The notes beneath the pieces were generated by a model. The model made no database searches. It was given only the letters and a program-made list of their open reading frames with translations, and was not told where the DNA came from. The translations under genes were made by a program, and so were the position numbers. From Pseudarthrobacter sp. SSS035 (GTDB lineage Bacteria > Actinomycetota > Actinomycetes > Actinomycetales > Micrococcaceae), in assembly GCF_023273875.1 (NCBI RefSeq), contig NZ_CP096882.1, positions 3,224,001-3,288,000 of the forward strand: a stretch of 64,000 nucleotides of DNA. The letters run 5' to 3'. The stretch's first letter is position 1; the number at the start of each line of letters is the position of its first letter. This document shows, piece after piece, positions 33,980 through 42,838 of the stretch.

Positions 33980-35506
33980 TTAGGCCGACGTCGGTGTGGC
34001 AGCCGCCGCCGGCGGCTTCCCGGTGAAGTATTCCCGCGTTGACGGCAGGAACCGGCAGACAACGGCCAGGACGACACCCAGGGCCAGGAGCACCACGCCG
34101 CTGACAAACGCCCCGCCGACGCCGAAGATCTGCGTGTCCCCGTAGGCCGGATCCCACATCTGGACGGCTGAAATGAAGAACGCCGCAGTGAGGAGCAGTG
34201 CACCGAGCAGCGGAAGGATGCCCCGGAACCAGAGGTTGCGGGCCGATTCCCGGAAAGTGCCCCGGAAATACCAGAAGCACGCAAAGCCCGTCAGTGCGTA
34301 GTAGAAGGCGATGAACAGGCTGATGGCGCTGATGGAATCGGAGAGCACGTTTTCGCTGAGGAAGCTCATGGCCACGTAGTACACGACGGCCGCTGCGCCC
34401 ATGACCTGGGTGGAGAATCCAGGGGTCTGGTTCCGGGTATGGACTTCGCCGAACTTCGGCGGCAGCGCGCCGTGCACGCCCATCGACAGTGTGCCGCGAG
34501 CCGTGGGCAGGATGGTGGTCTGCGTGGACGACAGGACCGAGGCCAGTACGGCCACTACAATCAGCCAGCCCCACGGGCCCAGGACCACGTCCTTCATGGC
34601 CAGGAAGACGTCGGACTGGTTCGCTTCGTTGCCCAGGCCAATGCCCTCGGTGCCAACCGTGGCGTACATCATGACCAGGAGGGCCACCGAGACGTAGATG
34701 ACCACCAGGACAAAGGCCGAAATGACGGCGCCGCGCCCCGGCGTGGTGGTCGGGTTTTCGGTCTCCTCGTTCACAGCCAGGCAGGTATCCCAGCCCCAAT
34801 AGATGAACAGGGCAAGCAGCGAACCGTGCACCACGGCGAACGGGTCCGCGAAGGCGCCGGCCGGGTTGAACCACTCAAAATCGAACGCCTGGCCTTCCGG
34901 AGCCCCGCCCGCGATCCGCACAATGATGGCCAGCGCGAAGATGCCCAGCGAGACATACTGCACGTAGGTCAGAACCCGCTGGACATGCTCGCCCAGCCGG
35001 ATGCCCCGGTAGTTCACCAGGGTCATAAAGACAATGAACAGCACACCCGTGGCGGTGACCACCACCTTGTTTTCCGCCAGTGAGCCGTCGCCGATCAGCA
35101 GCCACAGGTACTGGCCGGCCACCTGTGCCAGGTTGGCCAGGACCACGATGCCGGCCAGGGCAACCCCCCAGCCGCCCAGCCAGCCGGCCCACGGGCCGAA
35201 CGCCCGGCGGGACCAGGTGAACGTGGTGCCGCAGTCCGGCATGGCGCTGTTCAGCTCCCGGAAGGCGTACGCGATGAACAGGACGGGGATGAACCCGAGG
35301 ATCAGGATCAGGGGAGTGTAGTTTCCGTTGACGGCCACGATCAGGCCCAGCGTGGCGGCCAGCGAATACACGGGCGCCGTGGATGCCAGGCCCAGCATGA
35401 CCGAGTCGCCGAGGTCCAGGATCCCCGCCCGGAGCCCCTTGTCGGGGACGGCACCGCCGGACGGTCCGCCGGAAGCGCCGCCCGCCGTCGTCGTCTCCGC
35501 ACTCAT
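33980..35506 (-). CDS. APC-family amino acid or polyamine permease
   Basis: A 508-residue transporter with about 12 helices. SVMLGLASTAPVYSLAATLGLIVAV is the substrate-binding helix 1 of the APC superfamily; FRELNSAMPDCGTTFTWSRRAFGPWAGWLGGWG and WGWDTCLAVNEETENPTTTPGRGAVISAFVL are also characteristic. ATG 35506 is used; it overlaps the stop of a 12-codon bridging frame after the YgiC-like gene. The operon suggests a role linked to the peptide-spermidine-type ligase upstream, so polyamine or amino acid transport is the best guess. Confidence 0.88.
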   Translation of the reverse strand: MSAETTTAGGASGGPSGGAVPDKGLRAGILDLGDSVMLGLASTAPVYSLAATLGLIVAVNGNYTPLILILGFIPVLFIAYAFRELNSAMPDCGTTFTWSRRAFGPWAGWLGGWGVALAGIVVLANLAQVAGQYLWLLIGDGSLAENKVVVTATGVLFIVFMTLVNYRGIRLGEHVQRVLTYVQYVSLGIFALAIIVRIAGGAPEGQAFDFEWFNPAGAFADPFAVVHGSLLALFIYWGWDTCLAVNEETENPTTTPGRGAVISAFVLVVIYVSVALLVMMYATVGTEGIGLGNEANQSDVFLAMKDVVLGPWGWLIVVAVLASVLSSTQTTILPTARGTLSMGVHGALPPKFGEVHTRNQTPGFSTQVMGAAAVVYYVAMSFLSENVLSDSISAISLFIAFYYALTGFACFWYFRGTFRESARNLWFRGILPLLGALLLTAAFFISAVQMWDPAYGDTQIFGVGGAFVSGVVLLALGVVLAVVCRFLPSTREYFTGKPPAAAATPTSA

Positions 35507-35541
35507 CCGGTCACCGGGCTCTGGAATATCAGGGTGCTCAT
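35503..35541 (-). CDS. 12-codon bridging ORF between the YgiC-like and permease genes
   Basis: ATG at 35541-35539 overlaps the stop of the YgiC-like gene (ATGA), and its TGA at 35505-35503 overlaps the permease ATG. The peptide would be MSTLIFQSPVTG. Both junctions are of the coupling type, so ribosomes could pass through it to reach the permease start, which has only a weak ribosome site of its own. No independent function is claimed. Confidence 0.4.
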   Translation of the reverse strand: MSTLIFQSPVTG

Positions 35542-36749
35542 AGTGCGATACCTGCTTTGCTGGAGTGGGCCTGCGCTGAAAGCGGCGCCGGGGCGTCAAT
35601 GGTGTTGGGCACAAAACGGCAGAAGTAATCGGTGATGGGGCCATCCGATTCGCGGATCCCGCAGCCCACGGACTCTCCGTCCACCACCCAGAGGCCGAGG
35701 ACGGGGTGGTTGCCGTCGAAGTCGGGCAGCGCATGGAACTGCTGGTAGCACCAGCCCTCACGGCCGTACCCGCCCGGCTGCTCCAGTCTGATGCCCGGCG
35801 CATGGATCTTGATGTTGTCGCCTTCGCGCCCATGCAGCGGCTTGGCCACCCATTCCTTCAGGGGTCCGGGCTCGTTGAGGTAGGCCGGCAGCAGGTTGGG
35901 GTGGTCCGGGTACAGGTGCCACAGAGCAGCCAGCAGGGCCTTGTTGGAGAGCAGCATTTTCCACGCAGGCTCCACCCAGCGGGGATTGTGTGCGCGCTGC
36001 AGCAGCCGGTGCCCGAACGGCTCCTTCATCATCAGCTCCCAGGGATACAGCTTGAACATGGTGCTGATCATGAAGTTGTCCAGGTCCACAAAGCGGTTCA
36101 GGTTGGGATCCCAGCCGATATCGGACATGTTGATGCCGATGGTGGTCCAGCCCGCCTGGCTGGCCACGTCCCGCATGTACGCGGCCGTCATCCAGTCCTC
36201 GCCGGACTCCTCAGCCTCGGAATGGGCTATGTGGAGCGTGCTCATGCCGGTGCGGTACTGCATTTTCTTCCACTGCCGGATCAGGGCCTCGTGGATGCCG
36301 TTCCATTGGTCATTCTCCGGGAACACGTCCTGCAGCCAGAACCATTGCGCGACGGCGGCCTCGATCAGGCCGGTGGGGGTGTCGGCGTTGTACTCGAGCA
36401 TCTTGGCCGGTCCGCCCTGGCCGTCATAGATAAAGTCGAAGCGCCCGTAGACATCCATGTCCGCGGCCTGCAACGACTCCGTCGCGAGCTCCAGTGCCTG
36501 CGGGCCGATGCCGATGTTCCCCATGGCGCCCGTGGCCAGGAACTTGGCTGCCTCGAGGCACATCTTGTGCATGTCCTCGGCCGTGACCTCCAGCGTCTCC
36601 ACCTCGTCCATGGTGAATTCGTAGTAGGCGGACTCGTTCCAGTATTCGATCTTCTTACCGTCGGGCATGGTGGTGGTGGAGAAGACCAGGCCCTGCTCTT
36701 CGATCTTCTGCTTCCAGCCGGGCCTGGGCTCTGATAACAACCGCTTCAC
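35538..36749 (-). CDS. Glutathionylspermidine synthase-like ATP-grasp protein (YgiC type)
   Basis: A 403-residue ATP-grasp ligase resembling the synthetase half of glutathionylspermidine synthase. RFDFIYDGQGGPAKMLEYNADTPTGLIEAAVAQWFWLQD holds the conserved nucleotide/metal residues; SDIGWDPNLNRFVDLDNFMISTMFKLYPWELMMKEPFGHRLL and KPLHGREGDNIKI are also family blocks. It lacks the amidase half. GTG 36749 starts directly after the stop of the DUF1190-like gene. The reaction would be an ATP-driven amide ligation; the partners are unknown, since actinobacteria use mycothiol rather than glutathione. Confidence 0.88.
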   Translation of the reverse strand: MKRLLSEPRPGWKQKIEEQGLVFSTTTMPDGKKIEYWNESAYYEFTMDEVETLEVTAEDMHKMCLEAAKFLATGAMGNIGIGPQALELATESLQAADMDVYGRFDFIYDGQGGPAKMLEYNADTPTGLIEAAVAQWFWLQDVFPENDQWNGIHEALIRQWKKMQYRTGMSTLHIAHSEAEESGEDWMTAAYMRDVASQAGWTTIGINMSDIGWDPNLNRFVDLDNFMISTMFKLYPWELMMKEPFGHRLLQRAHNPRWVEPAWKMLLSNKALLAALWHLYPDHPNLLPAYLNEPGPLKEWVAKPLHGREGDNIKIHAPGIRLEQPGGYGREGWCYQQFHALPDFDGNHPVLGLWVVDGESVGCGIRESDGPITDYFCRFVPNTIDAPAPLSAQAHSSKAGIAL

Positions 36750-36751
36750 GC

Positions 36752-37345
36752 CTAACCCCCCGTACTTGAGCCCTTGGAGCTGCTGCCGAAGCCGCCCCTG
36801 CTGACTGTGCCGCCCTTGGTGCTGTACCCGGTGGATGCCTTGGCGCCGCTGGGGATGGTGCTGGTATAGCTCGGATATGAGGACCGGTTCTGCCCCACCG
36901 CTGGCACGCTGGCGCCGCGGGAGTAGAAGTACCACGCGAATAGTGCGCCGCTCCGGCCGGCCGAGCTGTTGCACTGCGTATCCTCGACGCGTTCGCCGGT
37001 TTCGTCGTTGAAACAGACCTGGGCGTACTCGGGTTCATCCTGGTTGCTGGCCACGACGGCGGTGATGGTGCCGGCGAGGAGGGCCGTGACTCCCAACCCC
37101 ACCACAACGGTCCGCCGCTGGGAACGCTTCTTGCGCGCGGCCGCATCATGGGTCTGGCGCTCGCGGTCCCGGGCGAAGGGATCAACCGTGGGAATGGGTT
37201 CGTTCAGGAGTTCGGGGCGCAGCTCAGGTTTGGGAACCTGCCACGGGGGCGGTTTCGGCGCTCCCTGGTCCTTGCCTTGACCGGTGCCCTGGCCTTTGGC
37301 CTGGTCCTTGTCCGGACCGTTGCCTTGGTCCTTTTCCGGGTCCAT
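36752..37345 (-). CDS. Membrane-anchored DUF1190/YgiB-like protein
   Basis: A 197-residue protein: a Gly/Gln/Lys-rich cytoplasmic N-terminus (DPEKDQGNGPDKDQAKGQGTGQ), one helix (RTVVVGLGVTALLAGTITAVVAS), a Cys pair (YAQVCFNDETGERVEDTQC), then FAWYFYSRG and a Gly/Ser-rich tail with TVSRGGFGSSS. That tail and the position before a YgiC-like ligase match E. coli YgiB (DUF1190), which is a lipoprotein; here the anchor is a helix instead. AAGGGGGG precedes ATG 37345. It is the first gene of the operon. Confidence 0.7.
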   Translation of the reverse strand: MDPEKDQGNGPDKDQAKGQGTGQGKDQGAPKPPPWQVPKPELRPELLNEPIPTVDPFARDRERQTHDAAARKKRSQRRTVVVGLGVTALLAGTITAVVASNQDEPEYAQVCFNDETGERVEDTQCNSSAGRSGALFAWYFYSRGASVPAVGQNRSSYPSYTSTIPSGAKASTGYSTKGGTVSRGGFGSSSKGSSTGG

Positions 37346-37517
37346 GACGTCCCCCCTTGGTAGTCCATGCTGAATGTGGGCGCAGCTGTGCGCCGGAAGC
37401 TCAATCCTGAAATCAGCGTAGTCTCTGCCCGGTCCGGCTGCGAGCTCGAAACGGGAGAGAACTGCCAATCTCCGGTTCCAACGGTGGCTGTAACGCCGGG
37501 AACCCTACACTGGAGCC

Positions 37518-38171
37518 ATGGAAACCGCATCAGTGCTAGCCGTCTGCCGTGTCCACCAGCTTCTTCCCGATGAAGGCAGCGTGGGAGTCACCGCCATCGA
37601 CAAGCGGCCGGTGGAAGGTCCCGTCAAAGTCCACAAACTCGGCCTCCACGGTGACGTCCAGGCGAGCCGGATCCACCATGGCGGGGAGGACCAGGCCATC
37701 TACGCCTACTCCCAGGATGATGCCGACTACTGGGCGAAGGAGCTCCAACGCGACCTCCCGCCCGGGATCTTCGGGGAAAACCTTCGCGTGTCCGGCATCG
37801 AGGCCACCGGGGCAGTGATCGGGGAACGCTGGAAGATCGGGCTCGACGTCGAAGTTGAAGTCACTTCGCCGCGCGTCCCGTGCGCCGCCTTCCAGCGCCG
37901 GATGGGGGAGCCGCAATGGGTCAAGCGCTTCACGGAAGCGGGCCGGATTGGTACCTACCTGCGTGTGATCCGCACCGGAAACGTCCAGGCCGGCGACCAC
38001 ATCCACCAGCTTTTCGTGCCGACCCACGGCATCACCATCGGAAAGTGGTTCAGCGAACCTGACCTTGAGGCCATGGAAGCGTTGCGGGATGCCGACGCCG
38101 ACGGCGAGATCCGCCTCCAGTCCGACTACCACGACACCTTTGAGGCGCTGCTGCGGCGGCTGGGACGGTAG
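37518..38171 (+). CDS. MOSC-domain protein (YiiM-like)
   Basis: A 217-residue MOSC (molybdenum cofactor sulfurase C-terminal) protein. VKVHKLGLHGDVQASRIHHGGEDQAIYAYSQDDADYWAKELQRDLPPGIFGENLRVSG and SPRVPCAAFQRRMG hold the conserved GD, HGG and Cys residues that bind molybdenum cofactor in this family. Relatives reduce N-hydroxylated compounds together with electron carriers. ATG 37518 gives the normal YiiM length. The gene stands alone, divergent from the YgiB-like operon. Confidence 0.9.
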   Translation: METASVLAVCRVHQLLPDEGSVGVTAIDKRPVEGPVKVHKLGLHGDVQASRIHHGGEDQAIYAYSQDDADYWAKELQRDLPPGIFGENLRVSGIEATGAVIGERWKIGLDVEVEVTSPRVPCAAFQRRMGEPQWVKRFTEAGRIGTYLRVIRTGNVQAGDHIHQLFVPTHGITIGKWFSEPDLEAMEALRDADADGEIRLQSDYHDTFEALLRRLGR

Positions 38172-38580
38172 CGTCACGGCCTTAGCCGGATGGAACCCGA
38201 CGGCCATGTGCGCAAGCTCACCGCCGCCGTCGTACGTTCAATTAGCCGCAAAGCGGATCTGTACCTTACACTTGAAACATCCCCCACTCCGGAAATCCCT
38301 TATTCCTGCCCAATTTTTGAGGCAGGACTGGCAAGTGTTGGGGCCCGCTATTGTGATGCGGGCATTTTCATAGGGAGAGCCGGCTAAAGAAAACGCTGTA
38401 CAGACTGCTGGGATAGCAGCCAAGAGATGCAGCGGGAAGTCCTGCCACGGGATTGCGAAAGCGCCGGACTTCTAAGTGACCGGCCGGTCAATGTATGCCC
38501 GGCACCCACGGCACATTGTACTGCGGCTCCGCTCACCTCGGGTTGTGCCGCCTGGCCCCCTATGGATGAGGAATTTCCCT
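38172..38580 (+). promoter_or_regulatory. Long leader region upstream of the DEAD-box helicase
   Basis: These 409 bases have no credible gene. The stretch near 38390-38475 can fold: CTGCT-GGGAT-AGCAG, and AAGTCC (38439 region) facing GGACTT near 38466. A long structured leader before a cold-type RNA helicase would allow control by RNA folding or by the helicase itself. The transcript start was not located. Confidence 0.4.
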
Positions 38581-40854
38581 ATGCCTGAAAATCAGACCAA
38601 CGACGACACAGCTATCACCGCCGAAGCAGTAACTGCCGAAACCGTCGCCGTCGAATTCACCGAGGCCGTTGCCCCCGCAGCAGAGCCCGCCGCCACCGAA
38701 GCTGAAGCGCCCGCCGCTCCCGCTGAAGAAGCCCCCGCCAAGGTCGAAGAAGCGCCTGCCGCTCAGACCGAGGCGCCTGCTGCCAAGTTTGAAGAAGCTC
38801 CCGTAGCCAAGGCTGAGGAAGCGAAGACCGAGGAAGCACCCGCCAAGGCTGAGGAAACCGAAGACGAGGGCGTGAAGTTCGCCGATCTCGGCATCGACGC
38901 CCGCGTCCTCGCCGCCCTGATGGACGTCGGCTACGAAAAGCCTTCCCCCATCCAGGCAGCAACCATCCCGCTGCTGCTTGAAGGCCGCGACGTTGTGGGC
39001 CTCGCCCAGACCGGTACCGGTAAGACTGCAGCATTCGCAGTACCGGCACTGTCCCGCCTGGCCGAGCTCCACGACCTCAACGGCCCGTCCCGCAAGACCC
39101 AGGCCCTGGTTCTGGCTCCGACCCGCGAGCTTGCGCTCCAGGTAGCCGAGGCCTTCACCTCGTACGCCAAGCACATCGATGACTTCACCGTCCTCCCCGT
39201 CTACGGCGGCTCCGCTTACGGCCCCCAGCTCGCCGGCCTGCGCCGCGGTGCCCAGGTTGTTGTCGGTACTCCCGGCCGTGTGATCGACCACATCTCCAAG
39301 GGTTCCCTGGACCTGTCCGAGCTCCAGTACCTGGTGCTGGATGAGGCCGACGAAATGCTGCGCATGGGCTTCGCCGAAGACGTGGAGCAGATCTTCCAGC
39401 AGACCCCGTCGGACCGCCAGGTGGCACTGTTTTCGGCCACCATGCCGAGCCAGATCCGCCGGATGTCCAAGCAGTACCTGAACAACCCGGCCGAGATCTC
39501 GGTCAAGTCCAAGACCACCACCGGCGCCAACACCCGCCAGCGGTACCTGCAGGTTATGGGCCCGCACAAGCTCGACGCCCTGACCCGCATCCTCGAGGTT
39601 GAAGAGTTCGACGGCGTTATCGCCTTCGTGCGCACCAAGATGGCTACCGAGGACCTGGCTGACAAGCTGAAGTCCCGCGGCTTCCAGGCTGCCGCCATCA
39701 ACGGCGACATCCCGCAGCAGCAGCGCGAACGCACTGTCGAGGCGCTGAAGGAAGGCCGCATCGATATCCTGGTGGCCACCGACGTCGCGGCCCGTGGCCT
39801 TGACGTTGAGCGCATCAGCCACGTGGTCAACTACGACATCCCGCACGACACCGAGTCCTACGTCCACCGCATCGGCCGCACCGGCCGTGCAGGCCGTTCG
39901 GGTGACGCCATCCTGTTTATGACGCCGCGGGAGAAGTACCTGCTGCGTTCCATCGAAAAGGCAACGCGCCAGCCGGTGGAGCAGATGCACCTGCCCACGG
40001 CCGAGACCGTCAACACGCTGCGCCTGGGCAAGTTCGCCGAGCGCATCACGGAGACCCTCGAGTCCGAGGACGTTGCCGCGTTCCGCGACCTCATCTCCTC
40101 CTACGAGGAAGAGCACAACGTGCCGGCCTCGGAGATCGCTGCCGCGCTGGCCGTGATGGCCCAGGGCGGACAGCCGCTCCTGGTCAAGGAACTGGCTGCA
40201 GCTCCCGATTTCCAGAAGCGCGAGCGCTCCAAGGACGGCTTCGGCTCACGTGGCCCCACCCGTACGCTCACTGAGGGCAACGCCACCTACCGGATCGCCG
40301 TCGGACGCCGCCAGCGCGTCATGCCGGGTTCCATCGTTGGCGCCATTGCCAACGAAGGCGGCATCTCCTCGGCCAACATCGGCGGCATCGACATCCGGGC
40401 CGACCACTCCCTCGTAGAGCTCCCGGCGGACCTCAGTGCCGACCAGCTGAAGGCTCTGTCCCGCACCCGGATCGGCGGCGAGCTGATCCACCTCGAGCTG
40501 GACAACGGCCGCAAGCCCTCCGGCGACGGCGAGCGTGGCGGCTACCAGGGCAACCGTGGCGGCGGCGACCGCGGCGGCTACCAGGGCAACCGTGGCGGCG
40601 GCGATCGCGGCGGTTACTCCGGCGGTGGCGACCGCGGTGGTTACTCCGGCGGTGGCGCCGGTGGCGGCGACCGTGGCGGCAACTTCAAGGGCAACGGCGG
40701 GTTCAAGAAGGAATTCCGCAAGACGGACGGCGAGCGTAGCTCAGCTGACCGCGGCGGCCGCTCCTTCAGCGACCGTAACGAGCGCAGCGTGGGCACCGAT
40801 GCGGCACGCAAGCCGCGCACCGAAGGCGGCTTCAAGCCCCGCAACAAGTGGTAA
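38581..40854 (+). CDS. deaD: DEAD-box ATP-dependent RNA helicase (DeaD/CsdA type)
   Basis: A 757-residue RNA helicase for ribosome assembly and mRNA turnover. The first 100 residues are an Ala/Glu-rich acidic tract (EEAPAKVEEAPAAQTEAPAAK). The core has the Q motif (YEKPSPIQAATIPLLLEGRD), AQTGTGKT, PTRELALQ, DEAD at residues 254-257, SATMP, and HRIGRTGRAGRSGDA. A DbpA-type RNA-binding domain (TYRIAVGRRQRVMPGSIVGAIANEGGISSANIGGIDIRADHS) and RGG repeats (GGYQGNRGGGDRGGY) follow. ATG 38581 has GAGGAA upstream. A strong terminator follows. Confidence 0.95.
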   Translation: MPENQTNDDTAITAEAVTAETVAVEFTEAVAPAAEPAATEAEAPAAPAEEAPAKVEEAPAAQTEAPAAKFEEAPVAKAEEAKTEEAPAKAEETEDEGVKFADLGIDARVLAALMDVGYEKPSPIQAATIPLLLEGRDVVGLAQTGTGKTAAFAVPALSRLAELHDLNGPSRKTQALVLAPTRELALQVAEAFTSYAKHIDDFTVLPVYGGSAYGPQLAGLRRGAQVVVGTPGRVIDHISKGSLDLSELQYLVLDEADEMLRMGFAEDVEQIFQQTPSDRQVALFSATMPSQIRRMSKQYLNNPAEISVKSKTTTGANTRQRYLQVMGPHKLDALTRILEVEEFDGVIAFVRTKMATEDLADKLKSRGFQAAAINGDIPQQQRERTVEALKEGRIDILVATDVAARGLDVERISHVVNYDIPHDTESYVHRIGRTGRAGRSGDAILFMTPREKYLLRSIEKATRQPVEQMHLPTAETVNTLRLGKFAERITETLESEDVAAFRDLISSYEEEHNVPASEIAAALAVMAQGGQPLLVKELAAAPDFQKRERSKDGFGSRGPTRTLTEGNATYRIAVGRRQRVMPGSIVGAIANEGGISSANIGGIDIRADHSLVELPADLSADQLKALSRTRIGGELIHLELDNGRKPSGDGERGGYQGNRGGGDRGGYQGNRGGGDRGGYSGGGDRGGYSGGGAGGGDRGGNFKGNGGFKKEFRKTDGERSSADRGGRSFSDRNERSVGTDAARKPRTEGGFKPRNKW

Positions 40855-40877
40855 CCACTGCATCCTAAAGTGAACTG

Positions 40878-40913
40878 AGAACGGGCCGGCTTCTTGCCGG
40901 CCCGTTCTGCTTT
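40878..40913 (+). terminator. Intrinsic terminator of the helicase gene
   Basis: AGAACGGGCCGGC (40878-40890) and GCCGGCCCGTTCT (40896-40908) pair perfectly over 13 bp around TTCTT, followed by GCTTT. Confidence 0.9.
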
Positions 40914-41089
40914 AAGGTTGCTGCTTAAGTTCGCTTGGTCACATCCCTTCAGGGATCCGTCTCCGGGCCGATTTATGGGCCGTCCGGAGGGCCCAGGAAG
41001 CCCGAATTTCCGGCACTTTTGGCGCCGCGGGCGTCGTTCTGGAGCCGATTTGTTGGTGACCAAATCTTCCGGTAGAGTATTTACTCGTT

Positions 41090-41161
41090 GCCCCCCTAGC
41101 TCAGTGGTAGAGCGCGTTCTTGGTAAGAACGAGGTCACCGGATCGATTCCGGTGGGGGGCT
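41090..41161 (+). tRNA. tRNA-Thr (GGT)
   Basis: A 72-base cloverleaf: acceptor GCCCCCC/GGGGGGC, D-arm AGCTCAGTGGTAGAGC, anticodon loop TTGGTAA with GGT, T-arm ACCGG-ATCGATT-CCGGT. No CCA is encoded. Confidence 0.95.
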
Positions 41162-41223
41162 CTGGATGAGGGCCTGTGTCAAGGCGGTTTTTGACCGGCT
41201 TGGCGCAGGTTTTTCTCATTCGT

Positions 41224-41297
41224 GGCGGTGTAGCTCAGTTGGTTAGAGCGCACGACTCATAATCGTGAGGTCGGGAGATCGAGCCTCCCCACCGCTA
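41224..41297 (+). tRNA. tRNA-Met (CAT), elongator type
   Basis: A 74-base cloverleaf with acceptor GGCGGTG/CACCGCT (one G-U pair), D-arm AGCTCAGTTGGTTAGAGC and anticodon loop CTCATAA. The paired first acceptor base and the anticodon stem without three G-C pairs argue against the initiator. A CAT-anticodon tRNA-Ile is possible but less likely. A terminator follows at once. Confidence 0.92.
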
Positions 41298-41304
41298 CAG
41301 GCTA

Positions 41305-41337
41305 AGCCCCCGGAATCCACGGATTCCGGGGGCTTTT
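41305..41337 (+). terminator. Terminator after tRNA-Met
   Basis: AGCCCCCGGAATCC (41305-41318) and GGATTCCGGGGGCT (41321-41334) pair perfectly over 14 bp and run into TTTT. Confidence 0.92.
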
Positions 41338-41435
41338 CTGTTTCCCCGCACGACGGTGTGTTTGCGGCGGCGCGAGGCCGTGACAAGTGCTCCTTTTCGC
41401 CGTAGCTTTGCTGCACGTGGCGATGGGGGATTGCA

Positions 41436-42218
41436 GTGGACTTCTTCGGAACCATCATGGGTCCGTTCAATTGGCTTGTATCCGCCGTCATGGTCGGAAT
41501 CCATGACGTCCTGAGCAGCATGGGCATGCCTGCGGCAAGCGGCTGGACGTGGACTCTGTCCATCATCGGCCTGGTGCTGATCATCCGTGCCGCCCTGATT
41601 CCGGTGTTCCTGCGGCAGGTCAGCGCCCAGCGCCGGATGCGGCTCCTGCAGCCGGACCTGAAGAGGCTGCAGGACAAGTACAAGGGCAAGACCGATCAGC
41701 TGTCCCGGCAGGCCATGGCCCAGGAACAGATGGCCCTCTACAAGGAACATGGGACCAACCCGTTCTCCGCCTGCCTGCCGATGCTCATCCAGGTGCCGTT
41801 CTTCTTCGCGCTTTTCCAGGTACTCTCCGGCATCCCAGTCGCAGCCAGGGAAGCCCGCGGCATCGGAGCGATGACCCACGAACAGGCTGTGCAGTTCGAC
41901 GAATCAAGCATTGTCGGCGCCCCGCTGTCAGCGTCCGTGCTGCACGGCAGTGGTGGCGACCCCGCGGCGGTCGCAGTACTGACCATCCTGATGATCCTGG
42001 CCATGACGGCCGCGCAGTTCATCACGCAACGGCGCATCATGGCCAGGACCATGCCTGACGAGGCCGCAGACAATCCCCTCGCGCGCCAGCAGAGGGTGAT
42101 CCTGTATGCCCTGCCATTCGTCTTCGGTGTTGGCGGCGTCCTCTTCCCGATCGGGGTCCTGATCTACTGGACCACCACCAACCTCTGGACCATGGCGCAG
42201 CAGTTCACCGTCAAATGA
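41436..42218 (+). CDS. YidC/Oxa1-type membrane protein insertase, short paralog
   Basis: A 260-residue insertase that places helices into the inner membrane. GPFNWLVSAVMVGIHDVLSS and WTWTLSIIGLVLIIRAALIPVFLRQVSAQRRMRLLQPDLKRLQDKYKGK show the hydrophilic-groove Arg (IIRAALIP) and the cytoplasmic coiled-coil loop; ACLPMLIQVPFFFALFQVL and the C-terminal IGVLIYWTTTNLWTMAQQFTVK complete the five-helix core. GTG 41436 follows GGGGGA. The rnpA/rpmH neighbours of the main yidC are absent, so this is probably a second copy. Confidence 0.9.
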   Translation: MDFFGTIMGPFNWLVSAVMVGIHDVLSSMGMPAASGWTWTLSIIGLVLIIRAALIPVFLRQVSAQRRMRLLQPDLKRLQDKYKGKTDQLSRQAMAQEQMALYKEHGTNPFSACLPMLIQVPFFFALFQVLSGIPVAAREARGIGAMTHEQAVQFDESSIVGAPLSASVLHGSGGDPAAVAVLTILMILAMTAAQFITQRRIMARTMPDEAADNPLARQQRVILYALPFVFGVGGVLFPIGVLIYWTTTNLWTMAQQFTVK

Positions 42219-42264
42219 AGGGTGCGCCTACCCATCCGGTGCCGACGGCGGCACAATGGGCCGC

Positions 42265-42822
42265 ATGGGCCAGCTCATCTACTCAGCAATCGCGTCACTG
42301 GACGGATACGTCGCGGACCGCAACGGTAACTTCAGCTGGAGCGAGCCGGACGAGGAAGTCCATACGTTCGTCAATGATCTCGAGCGCGATGTGGGCACCT
42401 ACCTTTTCGGCCGCCGCATGTACCAGGTCATGTCTGCGTGGGAAACCTTCGATACCCCCGATCAGCCGGACTACATCCGGGACTTCGCGCGGATCTGGCA
42501 AGGGGCAGACAAGGTTGTCTACTCCACCACTCTCACCGCCGCATCCACGGCCAAGACCAGGCTCGAGCGGACCTTTGTTCACGACGCCGTCCGGGACCTC
42601 AAGAACGCCACGGACGCGCACATCAGCATCGGTGGCCCCACCTTGGCCGCTGCGGCGCTCACCGCCGGGCTGGTGGACGAATGCCGCGTGTTCCTCAATC
42701 CGGTGGCCGTGGGAGGAGGCCTGCGCTTCCTCCCGGACGGGCTGGGCCTGCGGCTGGACCTCCTCGAAGAGCACACCTTTGGAAACGGCGTGGCCTACCT
42801 CCGCTACCGCACACGGGCATAG
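42265..42822 (+). CDS. Dihydrofolate reductase-like protein (RibD C-terminal domain)
   Basis: A 185-residue reductase-fold protein: LIYSAIASLDGYVADRNGNFSWSEPDEEVHTFVNDLERDVGTYLFGRRMYQVMSAWE, then KVVYSTTL and HISIGGPTLAAAALTAGLVDECRVFLNPVAVGGGLRFLP. These are NADPH-binding features of the RibD_C/DHFR superfamily. The substrate is unknown. ATG 42265 fits the family start; ATG 42256 is possible. Confidence 0.88.
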   Translation: MGQLIYSAIASLDGYVADRNGNFSWSEPDEEVHTFVNDLERDVGTYLFGRRMYQVMSAWETFDTPDQPDYIRDFARIWQGADKVVYSTTLTAASTAKTRLERTFVHDAVRDLKNATDAHISIGGPTLAAAALTAGLVDECRVFLNPVAVGGGLRFLPDGLGLRLDLLEEHTFGNGVAYLRYRTRA

Positions 42823-42838
42823 GGGGCAGAATGGGGGC

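Noticed and set aside
80..38240. Recurring GCCGCCGTCGTAC near 80, 2776 and 38222
   Set aside because: Only 13 bases of GC-rich sequence, one copy inside a coding region and no shared structure; chance is enough.
41090..41297. A54 instead of T54 in the T-loops of both tRNAs
   Set aside because: Seen in other bacterial tRNAs and compatible with a normal fold; not evidence of decay.
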